A stretch of 64,000 nt of DNA from Mariniphaga sp963747515 (GCA_963747515.1 CAVVFN010000005.1:558001-622000); one strand, 5' to 3'; shown: positions 43,318 through 52,087, counted from the stretch's first letter. Notes: a model not told the origin generated them from the sequence alone. A program made the numbers and translations.

Positions 43318-44532
43318 ATGGAAGAATTATCTGTTTCAATTAACAATATATGGGTATTGATAGCTACTTTTTTAGTAATGTTTATGCAACCTGGGTTCGC
43401 AATGGTAGAAGCAGGTTTCTCACGATCAAAAAATACCGCCAACATCCTGACCAAAAACTTTATGGATTTTGCAATCGGGTCTATTTTATTCTGGTTCATC
43501 GGCTACTCGATCATGTACGGCGATTCGGTTGGCGGGCTCATAGGAATGCCCTCTTTGTTTTTTAATGATAACGGAATAGGCAATTATGCCCATAAAACCG
43601 ATTTGATGTTTCAGACCGTTTTTGCTGCAACGGCAGCTACAATTGTTTCAGGAGCAGTGGCCGAGCGCACAAAATTTAATGCTTATTTAATTTTTACCGT
43701 AGTCATTACTGTTTTCATTTATCCTGTTTCAGGTCACTGGAAATGGGGAGGAGGCTGGCTCGATAAAATTGGATTTCTTGATTTTGCAGGTTCAACGATG
43801 GTACATTCGGTAGGGGCATGGATAGGACTGGCAGGTGCCATTGTTCTGGGACCAAGAACAGGAAAATATGTTAACGGCAAAGCAAAAGCCATTCCCGGAC
43901 ATAACCTGACATTTGCAGCGCTTGGTGTATTTATTTTATGGTTTGGCTGGTTTGGCTTTAATCCCGGGTCACAATTAGGTGCTTCGGGAAATGCAAACAC
44001 TCTGGCCATTGCACATATTGCCCTGACCACCAATCTTGCAGCAGCAGGAGGGGCGGTATCTGCCCTGTTCACTTCATGGATGCGGTATAAACGCCCTGCC
44101 CTTTCCCTGGCTTTGAATGGAGCCCTGGCCGGGTTGGTGGCTATAACCGCAGGCTGCAATATTGTCAGCCCCGGCAGTGCTCTCATAATCGGACTGTGTG
44201 CAGGAATCCTCCTTGTATTCAGCGTTGAGATTATAGACCAGAAATTCAGAATAGACGATCCTGTAGGAGCCGTTTCAGTGCATGGCATAAACGGCGCTTT
44301 TGGAACTTTGGCTGTAGGATTGTTTGCCACCGATGGAGGCCTTTTTTTCGGAGGCGGCATTCATTTACTTTTTGTACAGTTTATTGGAGCAGCAGCCATA
44401 TTTGCATGGGCTTTCGGATTAGGGTTTATTCTCTTCAAAACAATCAAAGCCACTATCGGTCTACGGGTTTCACAACGCATTGAAGAAGAAGGACTTGATA
44501 TCTATGAACATGGAGAAAGTGCGTATAATTAA
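43318..44532 (+). CDS. amt: Ammonium transporter (Amt family)
   Basis: The 404-residue protein is an Amt/MEP/Rh channel with about eleven membrane segments. The pore histidines are H163 (MVHSVGAWIG) and H322 (VHGINGAFGTL), with the signature FGWFGFNPGS between them. I start at the ATG at 43318 (MEELSVS). An in-frame ATG 42 bp earlier would add a poorly conserved tail. It follows a PII gene, the classical glnK-amtB arrangement, and ends before a strong terminator. Confidence 0.95.
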   Translation: MEELSVSINNIWVLIATFLVMFMQPGFAMVEAGFSRSKNTANILTKNFMDFAIGSILFWFIGYSIMYGDSVGGLIGMPSLFFNDNGIGNYAHKTDLMFQTVFAATAATIVSGAVAERTKFNAYLIFTVVITVFIYPVSGHWKWGGGWLDKIGFLDFAGSTMVHSVGAWIGLAGAIVLGPRTGKYVNGKAKAIPGHNLTFAALGVFILWFGWFGFNPGSQLGASGNANTLAIAHIALTTNLAAAGGAVSALFTSWMRYKRPALSLALNGALAGLVAITAGCNIVSPGSALIIGLCAGILLVFSVEIIDQKFRIDDPVGAVSVHGINGAFGTLAVGLFATDGGLFFGGGIHLLFVQFIGAAAIFAWAFGLGFILFKTIKATIGLRVSQRIEEEGLDIYEHGESAYN

Positions 44533-44581
44533 ACTCTGCTTTTGATTTCCTCGAATCCATGTTTTAATCTGTTGCCGTTAT

Positions 44582-44608
44582 AAAGGTTCGCCAATCAGGC
44601 GAACCTTT
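44582..44608 (+). terminator. Terminator of the amt operon
   Basis: Perfect 11-bp arms AAAGGTTCGCC and GGCGAACCTTT enclose a 5-nt loop 50 bp after the amt stop. The U-run is short (the three T of the stem), so some read-through is possible. Confidence 0.7.
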
Positions 44609-44626
44609 CCTGTTAATAACTTAAAT

Positions 44627-44650
44627 AATTAATCGGACAATTAATCGGGC
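44627..44650 (+). repeat. 12-bp tandem direct repeat AATTAATCGGRC
   Basis: Two adjacent copies (44627-44638 and 44639-44650) differ at one base. They lie 20-43 bp upstream of the -7 box of the DUF4494 gene, covering the -33 region, so they could be an operator. Confidence 0.6.
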
Positions 44651-44669
44651 ATCAATTCCAACGGAATGT

Positions 44670-44677
44670 TATTTTTG
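44670..44677 (+). promoter_or_regulatory. Promoter of the DUF4494 gene, -7 element
   Basis: TATTTTTG matches TAnnTTTG and would give a leader of about 16 nt. No -33 TTG is visible; the direct repeat occupies that position. Confidence 0.6.
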
Positions 44678-44700
44678 CCGATTCAAAAAAATAAAATACT

Positions 44701-45174
44701 ATGCAAGTCTGGTTCGAATGTAAAGTTAAATATGTAAAAGTTACCGAGAGTGGAAAAGAGCAAACCGTTACCGAAAATTTCCTGCTCGATGCGGTATCGT
44801 TTACCGATGCCGAAACCCGCATTACTCGTCAAATGCAAGAAATGGTAAGAGGAGAATTCACTGTAACCGATATCAAAAAATCGCGTATAGCTGAAGTATT
44901 TCCTTATGAAAATGGAGAATGGTGGTTTAAGGCAACAATTAATCTGGTAACTGTTGATGAGGAAGCGGGAAAAGAAAAAAAATTACGCACCCAGTATCTT
45001 ATTATGGCAGACGATATCAAAGAAGCATTAAACAGGCTTGATGAAAGCCTTTCTTTTATGGTAATTCCCTATGTCGTATCCTCCCTGGCTGTGAGCACTA
45101 TTGTTGACGTATTTCCCTATGTACCTTCTGAAACCATAATTCCTGAAGGGTATACTCCCGTTCAGGAGACATAA
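44701..45174 (+). CDS. DUF4494 domain protein
   Basis: The 157-residue soluble protein matches the Bacteroidota-specific DUF4494 family, with an N-terminal MQVWFECKVKYVK and a duplicated pattern around RIAEVFPYENGEWW and STIVDVFPYV. The two halves (about 10-70 and 80-140) look like an internal repeat of the same fold. It has no signal peptide or membrane segment, and function is unknown. It has its own promoter and terminator, so it is probably monocistronic. Confidence 0.8.
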   Translation: MQVWFECKVKYVKVTESGKEQTVTENFLLDAVSFTDAETRITRQMQEMVRGEFTVTDIKKSRIAEVFPYENGEWWFKATINLVTVDEEAGKEKKLRTQYLIMADDIKEALNRLDESLSFMVIPYVVSSLAVSTIVDVFPYVPSETIIPEGYTPVQET

Positions 45175-45191
45175 ACAAAAGCTCTCCTGAA
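45161..45191 (+). terminator. Hairpin spanning the DUF4494 stop codon
   Basis: Perfect 9-bp arms TTCAGGAGA and TCTCCTGAA enclose a 13-nt loop that contains the stop codon. The next T-rich run is the -7 box of the following gene, so terminator and promoter are packed together. Confidence 0.5.
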
Positions 45192-45202
45192 ATTCTCCCT
45201 GT

Positions 45203-45210
45203 TATTTTTG
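45203..45210 (+). promoter_or_regulatory. Promoter of the large carboxykinase gene, -7 element
   Basis: TATTTTTG matches TAnnTTTG, with a predicted leader of about 27 nt. Confidence 0.55.
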
Positions 45211-45243
45211 TAATTTCGCTGTCAGACAATTAAATGCAATGTT

Positions 45244-48200
45244 ATGAGATACAGTGAAGAATACGGTAAAAAAACCAGAAGAAAAGGCAGGAGGGAAATG
45301 ATCCAGTACATTAACCTTCAGCTTGCAGCGCTGGGGCAACCTTTATTCACAGGAGAAACCGAAGAAGAAGAAAAACTTGCCAGTGCAAGATTTATATCGC
45401 TTACCGAAGGGTTAATCAGCAGCTTTCGTGAAAAATCGCGGTTGCTTACAGGTCATCTGTCACCTGCGGATACACGCATTCAAAATTTTATTAATGATTA
45501 TTTAAAGGAACTGAATTTTGACAAATCTCTCCGGTTACCCGATACTACATTTGTATTAAATCAGCCAGGAATGGCCAGGGAAGTTAGTCTTCCCCCCAAT
45601 GGAAAAACATTCAAGACCCAACTTTTAAACTCTTACCGGCTTAAACAGGGAATTCTTAATAATCCTGCAGCCGATAAACGAACTACCAAAGGAACATTTC
45701 ACATTGTTGAAGGTGGTCTTCCTGTAGCGCTTGATAAAAAGGAGGTTCCAAAAACAGCTTTTGCACACATGCTTTACCATGCGCTTCATCCTTCCGATGA
45801 AATAAATGTACTTCCTTTTACTGCCAACCAGGAAAAAAAAGCGCATATCATGGTTTCCCTGTTACTTCGTCCTACGGTATGTCCCGAAGTTAAAGGGGTT
45901 ATTAGCAAGAAAAGCATGGAAATTCGTTTTTTTGCTCCGGGAAGCCTGGTCAGTAATCTTGATTTTGTGGAAACTATATTTGGAAATGCAGGCGACCATA
46001 ATCTGGCAGAAAATGATGCAGCCCTCGATATCGACCATTGGACCGGACATACCGGGTGCATCCTGCTTGCACCCCAACTCACAAAACTTAAAAAAAGGGA
46101 AATCGGACTTCCTAACTGCAACAATGCAACAGAAAGACAAAGAAATGATGGTATGTGCTGGACCGATGAAAATGAGTTATACAACGATGGTGGCGCATTT
46201 AAAGTTACCTGCCGCGATGAGCGGGGAGTAGTTGTGACTTTAATTGCAGACAACTATTACGGGTACTCAAAAAAAGAAATAAAAACACAAATAAGCTATT
46301 CGGCCAATCTTTACGGCCTGGTAGAAGAAGAGCATGCAGGCGGGGCAGTTGCTTTCCCATGCGGAAATATGGGGGACACCCTCTTCGGATATCCTTTTTC
46401 CGAAAAATTCGAAAACCGGTATACCTTTAAAGAAGTAAAAAAGTTACTGGAAGGGAAAATAGATATCATGCCCGAAAATTATGCTGTTGACAGAAAATAT
46501 CCAAATATTCTGTACATTCATGAACATGCTGATATTGATATTGAAAAAGGTACAGTATCATGGGTGCATGAGGGTAAATTACATGCTCTGAATCTTTCCC
46601 CTGAAAAGATCTATGTTCATCCAACCGGACATAAATTTCAGCTGGTAAAGCATCCGGAGCAACAATTATGGCGAATTATTGATACTGCTCCCGAAGGAGT
46701 ATTTTGTCACAAACCCAGCACGGTTTCCGGAGGGGGCAAATCGGAGATTTCAAAATCGATGCAGAATGCCATCAAGTACGGCGCATTTTATGTCCAAAAC
46801 CTTGAGGAGGATTCAAAAATGGCCGATATGCTGATCAACTACGACTTCTCAAACCGGTGGAAAAACATCAGGCCTGATGCCCGCCCGTCACGACCCTTTT
46901 TAAGTACACACCGCACGTTGGGTTCTGCAGTTAAGCTGTTAACTCCCTCCGAGCACTACAGCGAGGAATACAACAACTTTCTGTTAAACTTACCCGTGCA
47001 TGTTAAACAGCTTGCATTGTACATTAAGCGGATGTATCGTTCACACCTTGATAAAGGATCGTGGAAGGAGTACCTTAATGTTGAACTGGTAAACGGAAGA
47101 AAAGGCAATGCGCTTCGTTACAAACACAATAAGATTATTGCCAGTTATGTGCGCATTGGTTTTAACCCCGACGGACAATGGTACCTGCATAAACTGCGCT
47201 CCGATTTTATTCCAAGTAAAAAAATACAAACTGAAGACGATATTACAGCTTCCATTACCCTCCCTTCCAGCCGGCTGAACAACCTCAATCCTGAATATAA
47301 AAATAAAAGCGTTAAACTGCTTGCCAATTGTGAAAGCTACCTGTTTCAGAGACCCGATGAGGCAATTATCAGGGGGTATGATCTGGAGGCTGAGGCTGAT
47401 ATTGTGCATGACAACACCTTCCTTACCAACTACGAACCACTTACACGGGAAGACGCTGTTTCGTTGTATGAAAATGCCATTCTTTTTGACCAGTATACCC
47501 AGCCGGTAAAAGATCTGATAGAAAAAGTAGTCCTGGGCAATAAAGATTCCTATTTTGCTGCTCCTTCCCATACCCGGGTGGTTGATGGAATTCCGACAAA
47601 TAATCCCCGGTATCTGCAACCCAATCTGTTCAGGTACGAAAATCAGGATTCTTACCTGGCCGAAACAGGTGTACGTCTGTTTCGGAAAATACCAGTCGAT
47701 CAAACCGTACATTTTCCTGTAAATGCTGTTCTTCCCGGCCGCAGGAACAATCCGGCCGACTTCGAAAAAGGAATTCGTCCGTTAAGCGTATACAATCCTG
47801 TTCATTACCAGGAAGTCCCGGAACTGTTTATGGATTTCATATGCAGCCTGACAGGTAAATCACCCTCCACAACCGGAGCTGGATCAGAAGGAGCCCTTAC
47901 AAAAGGTCCGTTTAATATGCTGGTTCCCACTTCTGATTTAAACAACGCCTTACTGTCTCATATCTTGTGTGAATACCAGGGATTCAGTTCAGCAGCAGGA
48001 TACATCGGCCAGGAAAACCGGTTTGACCATGACATAAGCATCCTTGTACCGGAGATATGGGCACGTCTTGAACCCGAAGACAGAGATGCCAACCAGCTGA
48101 TACAAAATAATTCTCTTGAAAAACTGGAAGATTTTGAATATAAAGGGGAGAAAATCCTGGCCAGCAGGTTAGGTTACCGCATAAACAAAAATTTTGCCTT

Positions 48201-48723
48201 CCGCTGCATGAATAAATTGTTTGATGAACCGCTTGCTGTTTTCAACGAAAAAATGTTAAAACCTGAATTGCAGGATATGGATGCCTTTGCCGACGGAATA
48301 AAAAACATTGTGGAAGCACAGCAGAAAGTAGCCTTGCAGTACTTTGCCGAAGGAAGTGTGGAAGCTGCCATACCTCCGCTTAAAATTTTGCTTCACATAA
48401 TGGCTTACGGACATTTCAACGGGAAAGATCTCAGTGATCCGGAATTGCGCAGGGAATTCGACAGGGAATATGTACTTCAGTCAGATTGGTATCACAAACG
48501 TTTGGTGCTTAAGCAGCAAAAGGATGCAGCATTTCTTAAGTCACAGATTCAATACCTGAAATATTTCAGGAATGACACCAACAATCGTGAATTGGTAGAA
48601 GAAATGAAAATAGATGAACGCATTGCCAAAACCGAAAGCAAGCTGAACCATACCGAATCCGAAGAATACATCGAACAACTTAATGGAACAATTGGTGCTG
48701 ACTTTATATTTACCGGCAAATAA
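45244..48723 (+). CDS. Pyrophosphate-type phosphoenolpyruvate carboxykinase (probable)
   Basis: At 1159 residues this is about twice the length of ATP- or GTP-dependent PEP carboxykinases and matches the size of the PPi-dependent type described from Propionibacterium and Entamoeba. From memory of that family I recognise TVSGGGKSEISKS (P-loop-like, S495-K499-S500), GRRNNPAD (about 832-839), YNPVHYQ and SLTGKSPSTTGAGSEGALTK (from about 868). The enzyme would interconvert oxaloacetate plus PPi with PEP, phosphate and CO2 in the cytosol. It has its own promoter and a strong shared terminator. The call needs an alignment for certainty. Confidence 0.75.
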   Translation: MRYSEEYGKKTRRKGRREMIQYINLQLAALGQPLFTGETEEEEKLASARFISLTEGLISSFREKSRLLTGHLSPADTRIQNFINDYLKELNFDKSLRLPDTTFVLNQPGMAREVSLPPNGKTFKTQLLNSYRLKQGILNNPAADKRTTKGTFHIVEGGLPVALDKKEVPKTAFAHMLYHALHPSDEINVLPFTANQEKKAHIMVSLLLRPTVCPEVKGVISKKSMEIRFFAPGSLVSNLDFVETIFGNAGDHNLAENDAALDIDHWTGHTGCILLAPQLTKLKKREIGLPNCNNATERQRNDGMCWTDENELYNDGGAFKVTCRDERGVVVTLIADNYYGYSKKEIKTQISYSANLYGLVEEEHAGGAVAFPCGNMGDTLFGYPFSEKFENRYTFKEVKKLLEGKIDIMPENYAVDRKYPNILYIHEHADIDIEKGTVSWVHEGKLHALNLSPEKIYVHPTGHKFQLVKHPEQQLWRIIDTAPEGVFCHKPSTVSGGGKSEISKSMQNAIKYGAFYVQNLEEDSKMADMLINYDFSNRWKNIRPDARPSRPFLSTHRTLGSAVKLLTPSEHYSEEYNNFLLNLPVHVKQLALYIKRMYRSHLDKGSWKEYLNVELVNGRKGNALRYKHNKIIASYVRIGFNPDGQWYLHKLRSDFIPSKKIQTEDDITASITLPSSRLNNLNPEYKNKSVKLLANCESYLFQRPDEAIIRGYDLEAEADIVHDNTFLTNYEPLTREDAVSLYENAILFDQYTQPVKDLIEKVVLGNKDSYFAAPSHTRVVDGIPTNNPRYLQPNLFRYENQDSYLAETGVRLFRKIPVDQTVHFPVNAVLPGRRNNPADFEKGIRPLSVYNPVHYQEVPELFMDFICSLTGKSPSTTGAGSEGALTKGPFNMLVPTSDLNNALLSHILCEYQGFSSAAGYIGQENRFDHDISILVPEIWARLEPEDRDANQLIQNNSLEKLEDFEYKGEKILASRLGYRINKNFAFRCMNKLFDEPLAVFNEKMLKPELQDMDAFADGIKNIVEAQQKVALQYFAEGSVEAAIPPLKILLHIMAYGHFNGKDLSDPELRREFDREYVLQSDWYHKRLVLKQQKDAAFLKSQIQYLKYFRNDTNNRELVEEMKIDERIAKTESKLNHTESEEYIEQLNGTIGADFIFTGK

Positions 48724-48725
48724 TT

Positions 48726-48773
48726 TATTATAGAACAGCCTGCCGGCAATGCCGGACAGGCTGTTCTATAATA
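48726..48773. terminator. Bidirectional terminator
   Basis: A 17-bp perfect stem continues into CCGGC/GCCGG with a single bulged A and a 3-nt loop. It lies between the convergent carboxykinase gene and the gene at 48790-49470, with A/T-rich flanks on both sides, so it should serve both strands. Confidence 0.85.
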
Positions 48774-48789
48774 TAAATTTTCGGGCAGT

Positions 48790-49470
48790 TTAAAGATTTA
48801 CCATTACCTTGTAAAAATTAAATTCATCGCGCCGGATGGGATCAAACTGGTAATAAGCCACTGCAATACGGCAGATATCCTGCGTTGTTTCGTAAATTTC
48901 AGCAACTTCTTTTAATCCATAAGTATTCAAATCATTCTCATTTTCAAGCGTTTCAAAGCAACACTTGTATTCTTCAATCTGACGGGCCGTATCAAAAATC
49001 TTTCTAAACAACGAATCAGGAACCCCTTTATGCAAAATCATTGCGCGGGTATTCTCATCCAGGTTGGTTACAAAAGTTTTCAGCAAATTATACAAGCTGA
49101 GATGATCCCCGTTTTTTGCATCGCTGAAATAATCGTTATAACCCAGTTTCCCGAATGTTTCCTTTAAAAATTGCCTGTTGTTTTTAAAATCCACTTTCAT
49201 AGAGGCACGCAGAACTCTCAGGCTTTGGAGCCCTGCCACCATCACCTCATGCCACTCGCGGTATCTTTTATCTTCAATACTGTCGAGGGTATCGGTATAA
49301 AACTTTTCTATCGTATCGTTTATCCACACTTGCAGGGATATTGCATATTCCGGATCCCAATCCTTTCGAATGTTCGACAGCTCATAAATGTTTTCCCTAA
49401 AAGATTTGGCGATTTTCTGACAGGACAGAATCGTCGCAGTACTGGTTGGACATAATGTTGCGGTTTCCAT
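48790..49470 (-). CDS. Conserved-looking hypothetical protein
   Basis: I do not recognise this 226-residue protein. It is predicted soluble and largely alpha-helical, with no signal peptide, and is rich in charged and aromatic residues. Cysteines are at about 7, 17, 172-173 and 206. A plausible -7 box (TAGTTTTG, 49501-49508) lies 31 bp upstream and a TATGTT-N4-AACAT dyad about 91 bp before the predicted start site. It shares a terminator with the carboxykinase gene. The well-placed control signals support a real gene. Confidence 0.75.
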   Translation of the reverse strand: METATLCPTSTATILSCQKIAKSFRENIYELSNIRKDWDPEYAISLQVWINDTIEKFYTDTLDSIEDKRYREWHEVMVAGLQSLRVLRASMKVDFKNNRQFLKETFGKLGYNDYFSDAKNGDHLSLYNLLKTFVTNLDENTRAMILHKGVPDSLFRKIFDTARQIEEYKCCFETLENENDLNTYGLKEVAEIYETTQDICRIAVAYYQFDPIRRDEFNFYKVMVNL

Positions 49471-49500
49471 GATGAAGTTTTTTTTGAATTAGCAGCTATA

Positions 49501-49508
49501 CAAAACTA
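49501..49508 (-). promoter_or_regulatory. Promoter of the hypothetical gene, -7 element
   Basis: TAGTTTTG matches TAnnTTTG with a leader of about 24 nt. There is no TTG at the -33 spacing, which would fit an activator-dependent promoter. Confidence 0.5.
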
Positions 49509-49577
49509 CCAACTTAATCGCAAACGGCCCATGAAATAAAAGAAAATATAAAATGTTTTACAGTTATGTTATGAAAC

Positions 49578-49593
49578 TATGTTACACAACATC
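49578..49593. promoter_or_regulatory. Dyad TATGTT-N4-AACATC (site 3)
   Basis: Five of the six arm pairs are intact (ATGTT/AACAT). The centre is about 91 bp upstream of the predicted start. A second TATGTT copy (49565-49570) with a degenerate partner overlaps it. Confidence 0.5.
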
Positions 49594-49605
49594 AAGTCCT
49601 TATTC

Positions 49606-50223
49606 CTAAGCATGTCTTTTGCGCAATTCATTTACCACATCCTCCACTCTGAAGCCTTTATGGGAGAGTAAAACCAGCAGGTGATACAAAAGGTCACCAG
49701 CTTCATAAATAAAATTTTCATCATCGTTTGCCATAGCACCGATAATGGTCTCAACAGCTTCTTCACCCACTTTCTGTGAAATTTTTGAGGTGCCACTTCT
49801 GAAAAGCGAAGTAGTGTAGGAGCCTTCAGGCATTTCCTGTTTTCGCTTATCGATAAAATCCTGCAGATAAGTCAGAAAACCAGTTTCTGAATCTTTATTC
49901 ATTTCAGAAAAACAGGTGTCTGCGCCGGTATGGCAAACCGGCCCTTCAGGATTGGCCTTAACAAGCAAGGTATCATTATCACAATCAACCAGTATGGAAA
50001 CAACATTCAGGAAATTTCCCGATTCTTCCCCCTTGGTCCACAATCTGTTTTTTGAACGGGAAAAAAAAGTAACCTTCCCGGTTTCCTCTGTTTTTTTAAC
50101 GGCATCGCGATTCATAAAACCCACCATTAAAACCTTTGAGGTGGTATTATCCTGAACAACTGCCGGTATTAAACCATTCAGTTTACTAAAATCAATTTTA
50201 TCTATGTCTGAAAAAATACGCAT
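49606..50223 (-). CDS. hisIE: Bifunctional phosphoribosyl-AMP cyclohydrolase / phosphoribosyl-ATP pyrophosphatase
   Basis: HisIE carries out the second and third steps of histidine synthesis. The 205-residue fusion has the HisI domain (about 1-110, zinc-binding CHTGADTCF) and the HisE domain (about 115-205, with SQKVGEEAVETIIGA and an EAGDLLYHLLVLL helix). It lies 33 bp after hisF on the same strand. Confidence 0.96.
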   Translation of the reverse strand: MRIFSDIDKIDFSKLNGLIPAVVQDNTTSKVLMVGFMNRDAVKKTEETGKVTFFSRSKNRLWTKGEESGNFLNVVSILVDCDNDTLLVKANPEGPVCHTGADTCFSEMNKDSETGFLTYLQDFIDKRKQEMPEGSYTTSLFRSGTSKISQKVGEEAVETIIGAMANDDENFIYEAGDLLYHLLVLLSHKGFRVEDVVNELRKRHA

Positions 50224-50256
50224 GGTTATTATATAAAGGTGAGTTTATGAATTTCT

Positions 50257-51012
50257 TTACCTGATTGCAATACCCCGATCCTTTAGAAACGTTTTTAATA
50301 CCGGGATGGGGATTTCGTTGTAATGAAAAATACTGGCTGCCAGCCCTGCATCTGCTTTTCCTTTCGTAAAAACGTCAACAAAATGTTCTTTAGTACCTGC
50401 CCCTCCTGAGGCAATAACAGGAATTTTAAGAGAACCGGCAAGTTGCGCCAGCTGTTCATTCGCAAAACCGTTTTTAGTACCATCGTGGTTCATGGAAGTA
50501 AAGAGGATTTCTCCTGCTCCCCTGTCTTCTGCCTCCTTAGCCCATGAAAATAATTCTTTACCTGTAGGAATACGACCACCGTTCACGGTAACGGTCCAGT
50601 GGTTGCTTTCGTCGCCGCGGGCATCGATGGCTACCACCACAAACTGGCTGCCAAAACTTTTAGCCATTTCATCAATCAGTTGCGGATTACGCACTGCCGA
50701 TGAATTTACAGAGATCTTATCGGCACCGGCATTAAGCAGGGTTCCCGCATCCCCGGTTTCGCTGATTCCCCCGCCAACGGTAAATGGAATATTTAAATGA
50801 CGGGCGATCCGCTTTACAAGCTCAACAAAAGTTTTACGTCCTTCGTGGGTTGCGGTAATATCAAGAAATACCAGTTCGTCGGCACCATCGGCAGCATATT
50901 TGGCACCCAACTCTACCGGATCGCCCACTTCCTTAATATCAACAAAATTTATTCCTTTAACAGTTTGTCCGTTGCGGATATCCAAACAGGGTATGATTCG
51001 TTTTGCAAGCAT
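50257..51012 (-). CDS. hisF: Imidazole glycerol phosphate synthase, cyclase subunit
   Basis: HisF forms the imidazole ring and AICAR using ammonia supplied by HisH. The 251-residue TIM barrel starts MLAKRIIPCLDIRNG, with catalytic D11. It has AIDARGD around 130 containing the second catalytic aspartate, and the phosphate loops GGGISE and ASGGAGT. The partner HisH gene is not in the window. Confidence 0.97.
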   Translation of the reverse strand: MLAKRIIPCLDIRNGQTVKGINFVDIKEVGDPVELGAKYAADGADELVFLDITATHEGRKTFVELVKRIARHLNIPFTVGGGISETGDAGTLLNAGADKISVNSSAVRNPQLIDEMAKSFGSQFVVVAIDARGDESNHWTVTVNGGRIPTGKELFSWAKEAEDRGAGEILFTSMNHDGTKNGFANEQLAQLAGSLKIPVIASGGAGTKEHFVDVFTKGKADAGLAASIFHYNEIPIPVLKTFLKDRGIAIR

Positions 51013-51095
51013 GTGTCGTATAAAGTGTATGGTTAAAACTTTAATGTTAATATAAATCGTTTTCCAACTGAAGGTTTAATTTTATTCAGGACCAT

Positions 51096-51827
51096 TTACT
51101 TATTGTAATCCTTTATTTCCTTCAGGCTGATTTTTCCTTCATAAACCGCTTTGCCCGTAATAACACACGGCACATTCATTTCAGCCAGTTTCCTGATTTC
51201 CTTCATGGAAGCAATTCCGCCGCTGGCAATAATTTCAACATCCGGAAGAACCTGCATGATTTCAGCATACAATTCAAAAGCCGGGCCTGTAAGCATGCCA
51301 TCACGTCCAATATCGGTTGAAATTACCTTGACTATGCCTTTATGATGAAAATCCGAAATAAAATCAACGACAGGAAGTTTTGTTTCTTCCTCCCACCCGT
51401 TTACTGCAACTTTACCATCTTTGGCATCAGCACCCAGAATGATTTTCTCAGGACCGTATTTTGCAAGCCATTCAAAAAAAGCATCGGGTTCTTTTACCGC
51501 TATACTTCCCCCGGTAATCATTGCGGCACCTGAATTAAAAGCAATTTCCAGGTCTTTATCCGATTTTAATCCCCCGCCAAAATCAATGATCAGCCCGGTT
51601 TTGGAGGCAATCCGTTCCAGTATGTGATAATTCACAATGTGCCTGGAACGGGCACCGTCCAAATCGACCAAATGCAGCCGCTGTATGCCCGCATCCTCAA
51701 ACATCCGCGCCACCTCCAGCGGATCTTCATTATAAACGGTTTTGCGGCTGTAATCCCCCTGTGCAAGCCGCACACATTTGCCACCAAGGATATCAATGGC
51801 CGGTATAATTTCTGTCCTTCTGTTCAT
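51096..51827 (-). CDS. hisA: ProFAR isomerase (HisA)
   Basis: HisA isomerises ProFAR to PRFAR. The 243-residue half-barrel-duplicated protein has IIPAIDILGGKCVRL with catalytic D11. It also has DFGGGLKSD and the STDIGRDGM loop with the second catalytic aspartate. It is the first gene of the three-gene his unit and has a promoter box immediately upstream; hisH and hisB do not precede it. Confidence 0.96.
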   Translation of the reverse strand: MNRRTEIIPAIDILGGKCVRLAQGDYSRKTVYNEDPLEVARMFEDAGIQRLHLVDLDGARSRHIVNYHILERIASKTGLIIDFGGGLKSDKDLEIAFNSGAAMITGGSIAVKEPDAFFEWLAKYGPEKIILGADAKDGKVAVNGWEEETKLPVVDFISDFHHKGIVKVISTDIGRDGMLTGPAFELYAEIMQVLPDVEIIASGGIASMKEIRKLAEMNVPCVITGKAVYEGKISLKEIKDYNK

Positions 51828-51851
51828 TAAAAAATAGCTCTGTCAGACCCG

Positions 51852-51859
51852 CAAAGATA
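51852..51859 (-). promoter_or_regulatory. hisA promoter, -7 element
   Basis: TATCTTTG matches TAnnTTTG, with a leader of about 18 nt, and is identical to the argH box. Confidence 0.5.
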
Positions 51860-52087
51860 AGGGTATAATGCCAAAAATCCTATCCTTCATTCAAAGCTTA
51901 CTGCTTTGTTTATTCGGGTCTCATTATTTTGGTGTTTTTGGTTATAGGGTTCATGTGGTTTATATTGTTCATATTGTTGGAAGACCGGAAAAAACAGATT
52001 TCAACAAACAGTAAAAAAATAACGCTATAAATTAACCGCCAAATCATGAAACGGTCAGTTTAAAGTAAATTCAGAACCCCCGATGCT

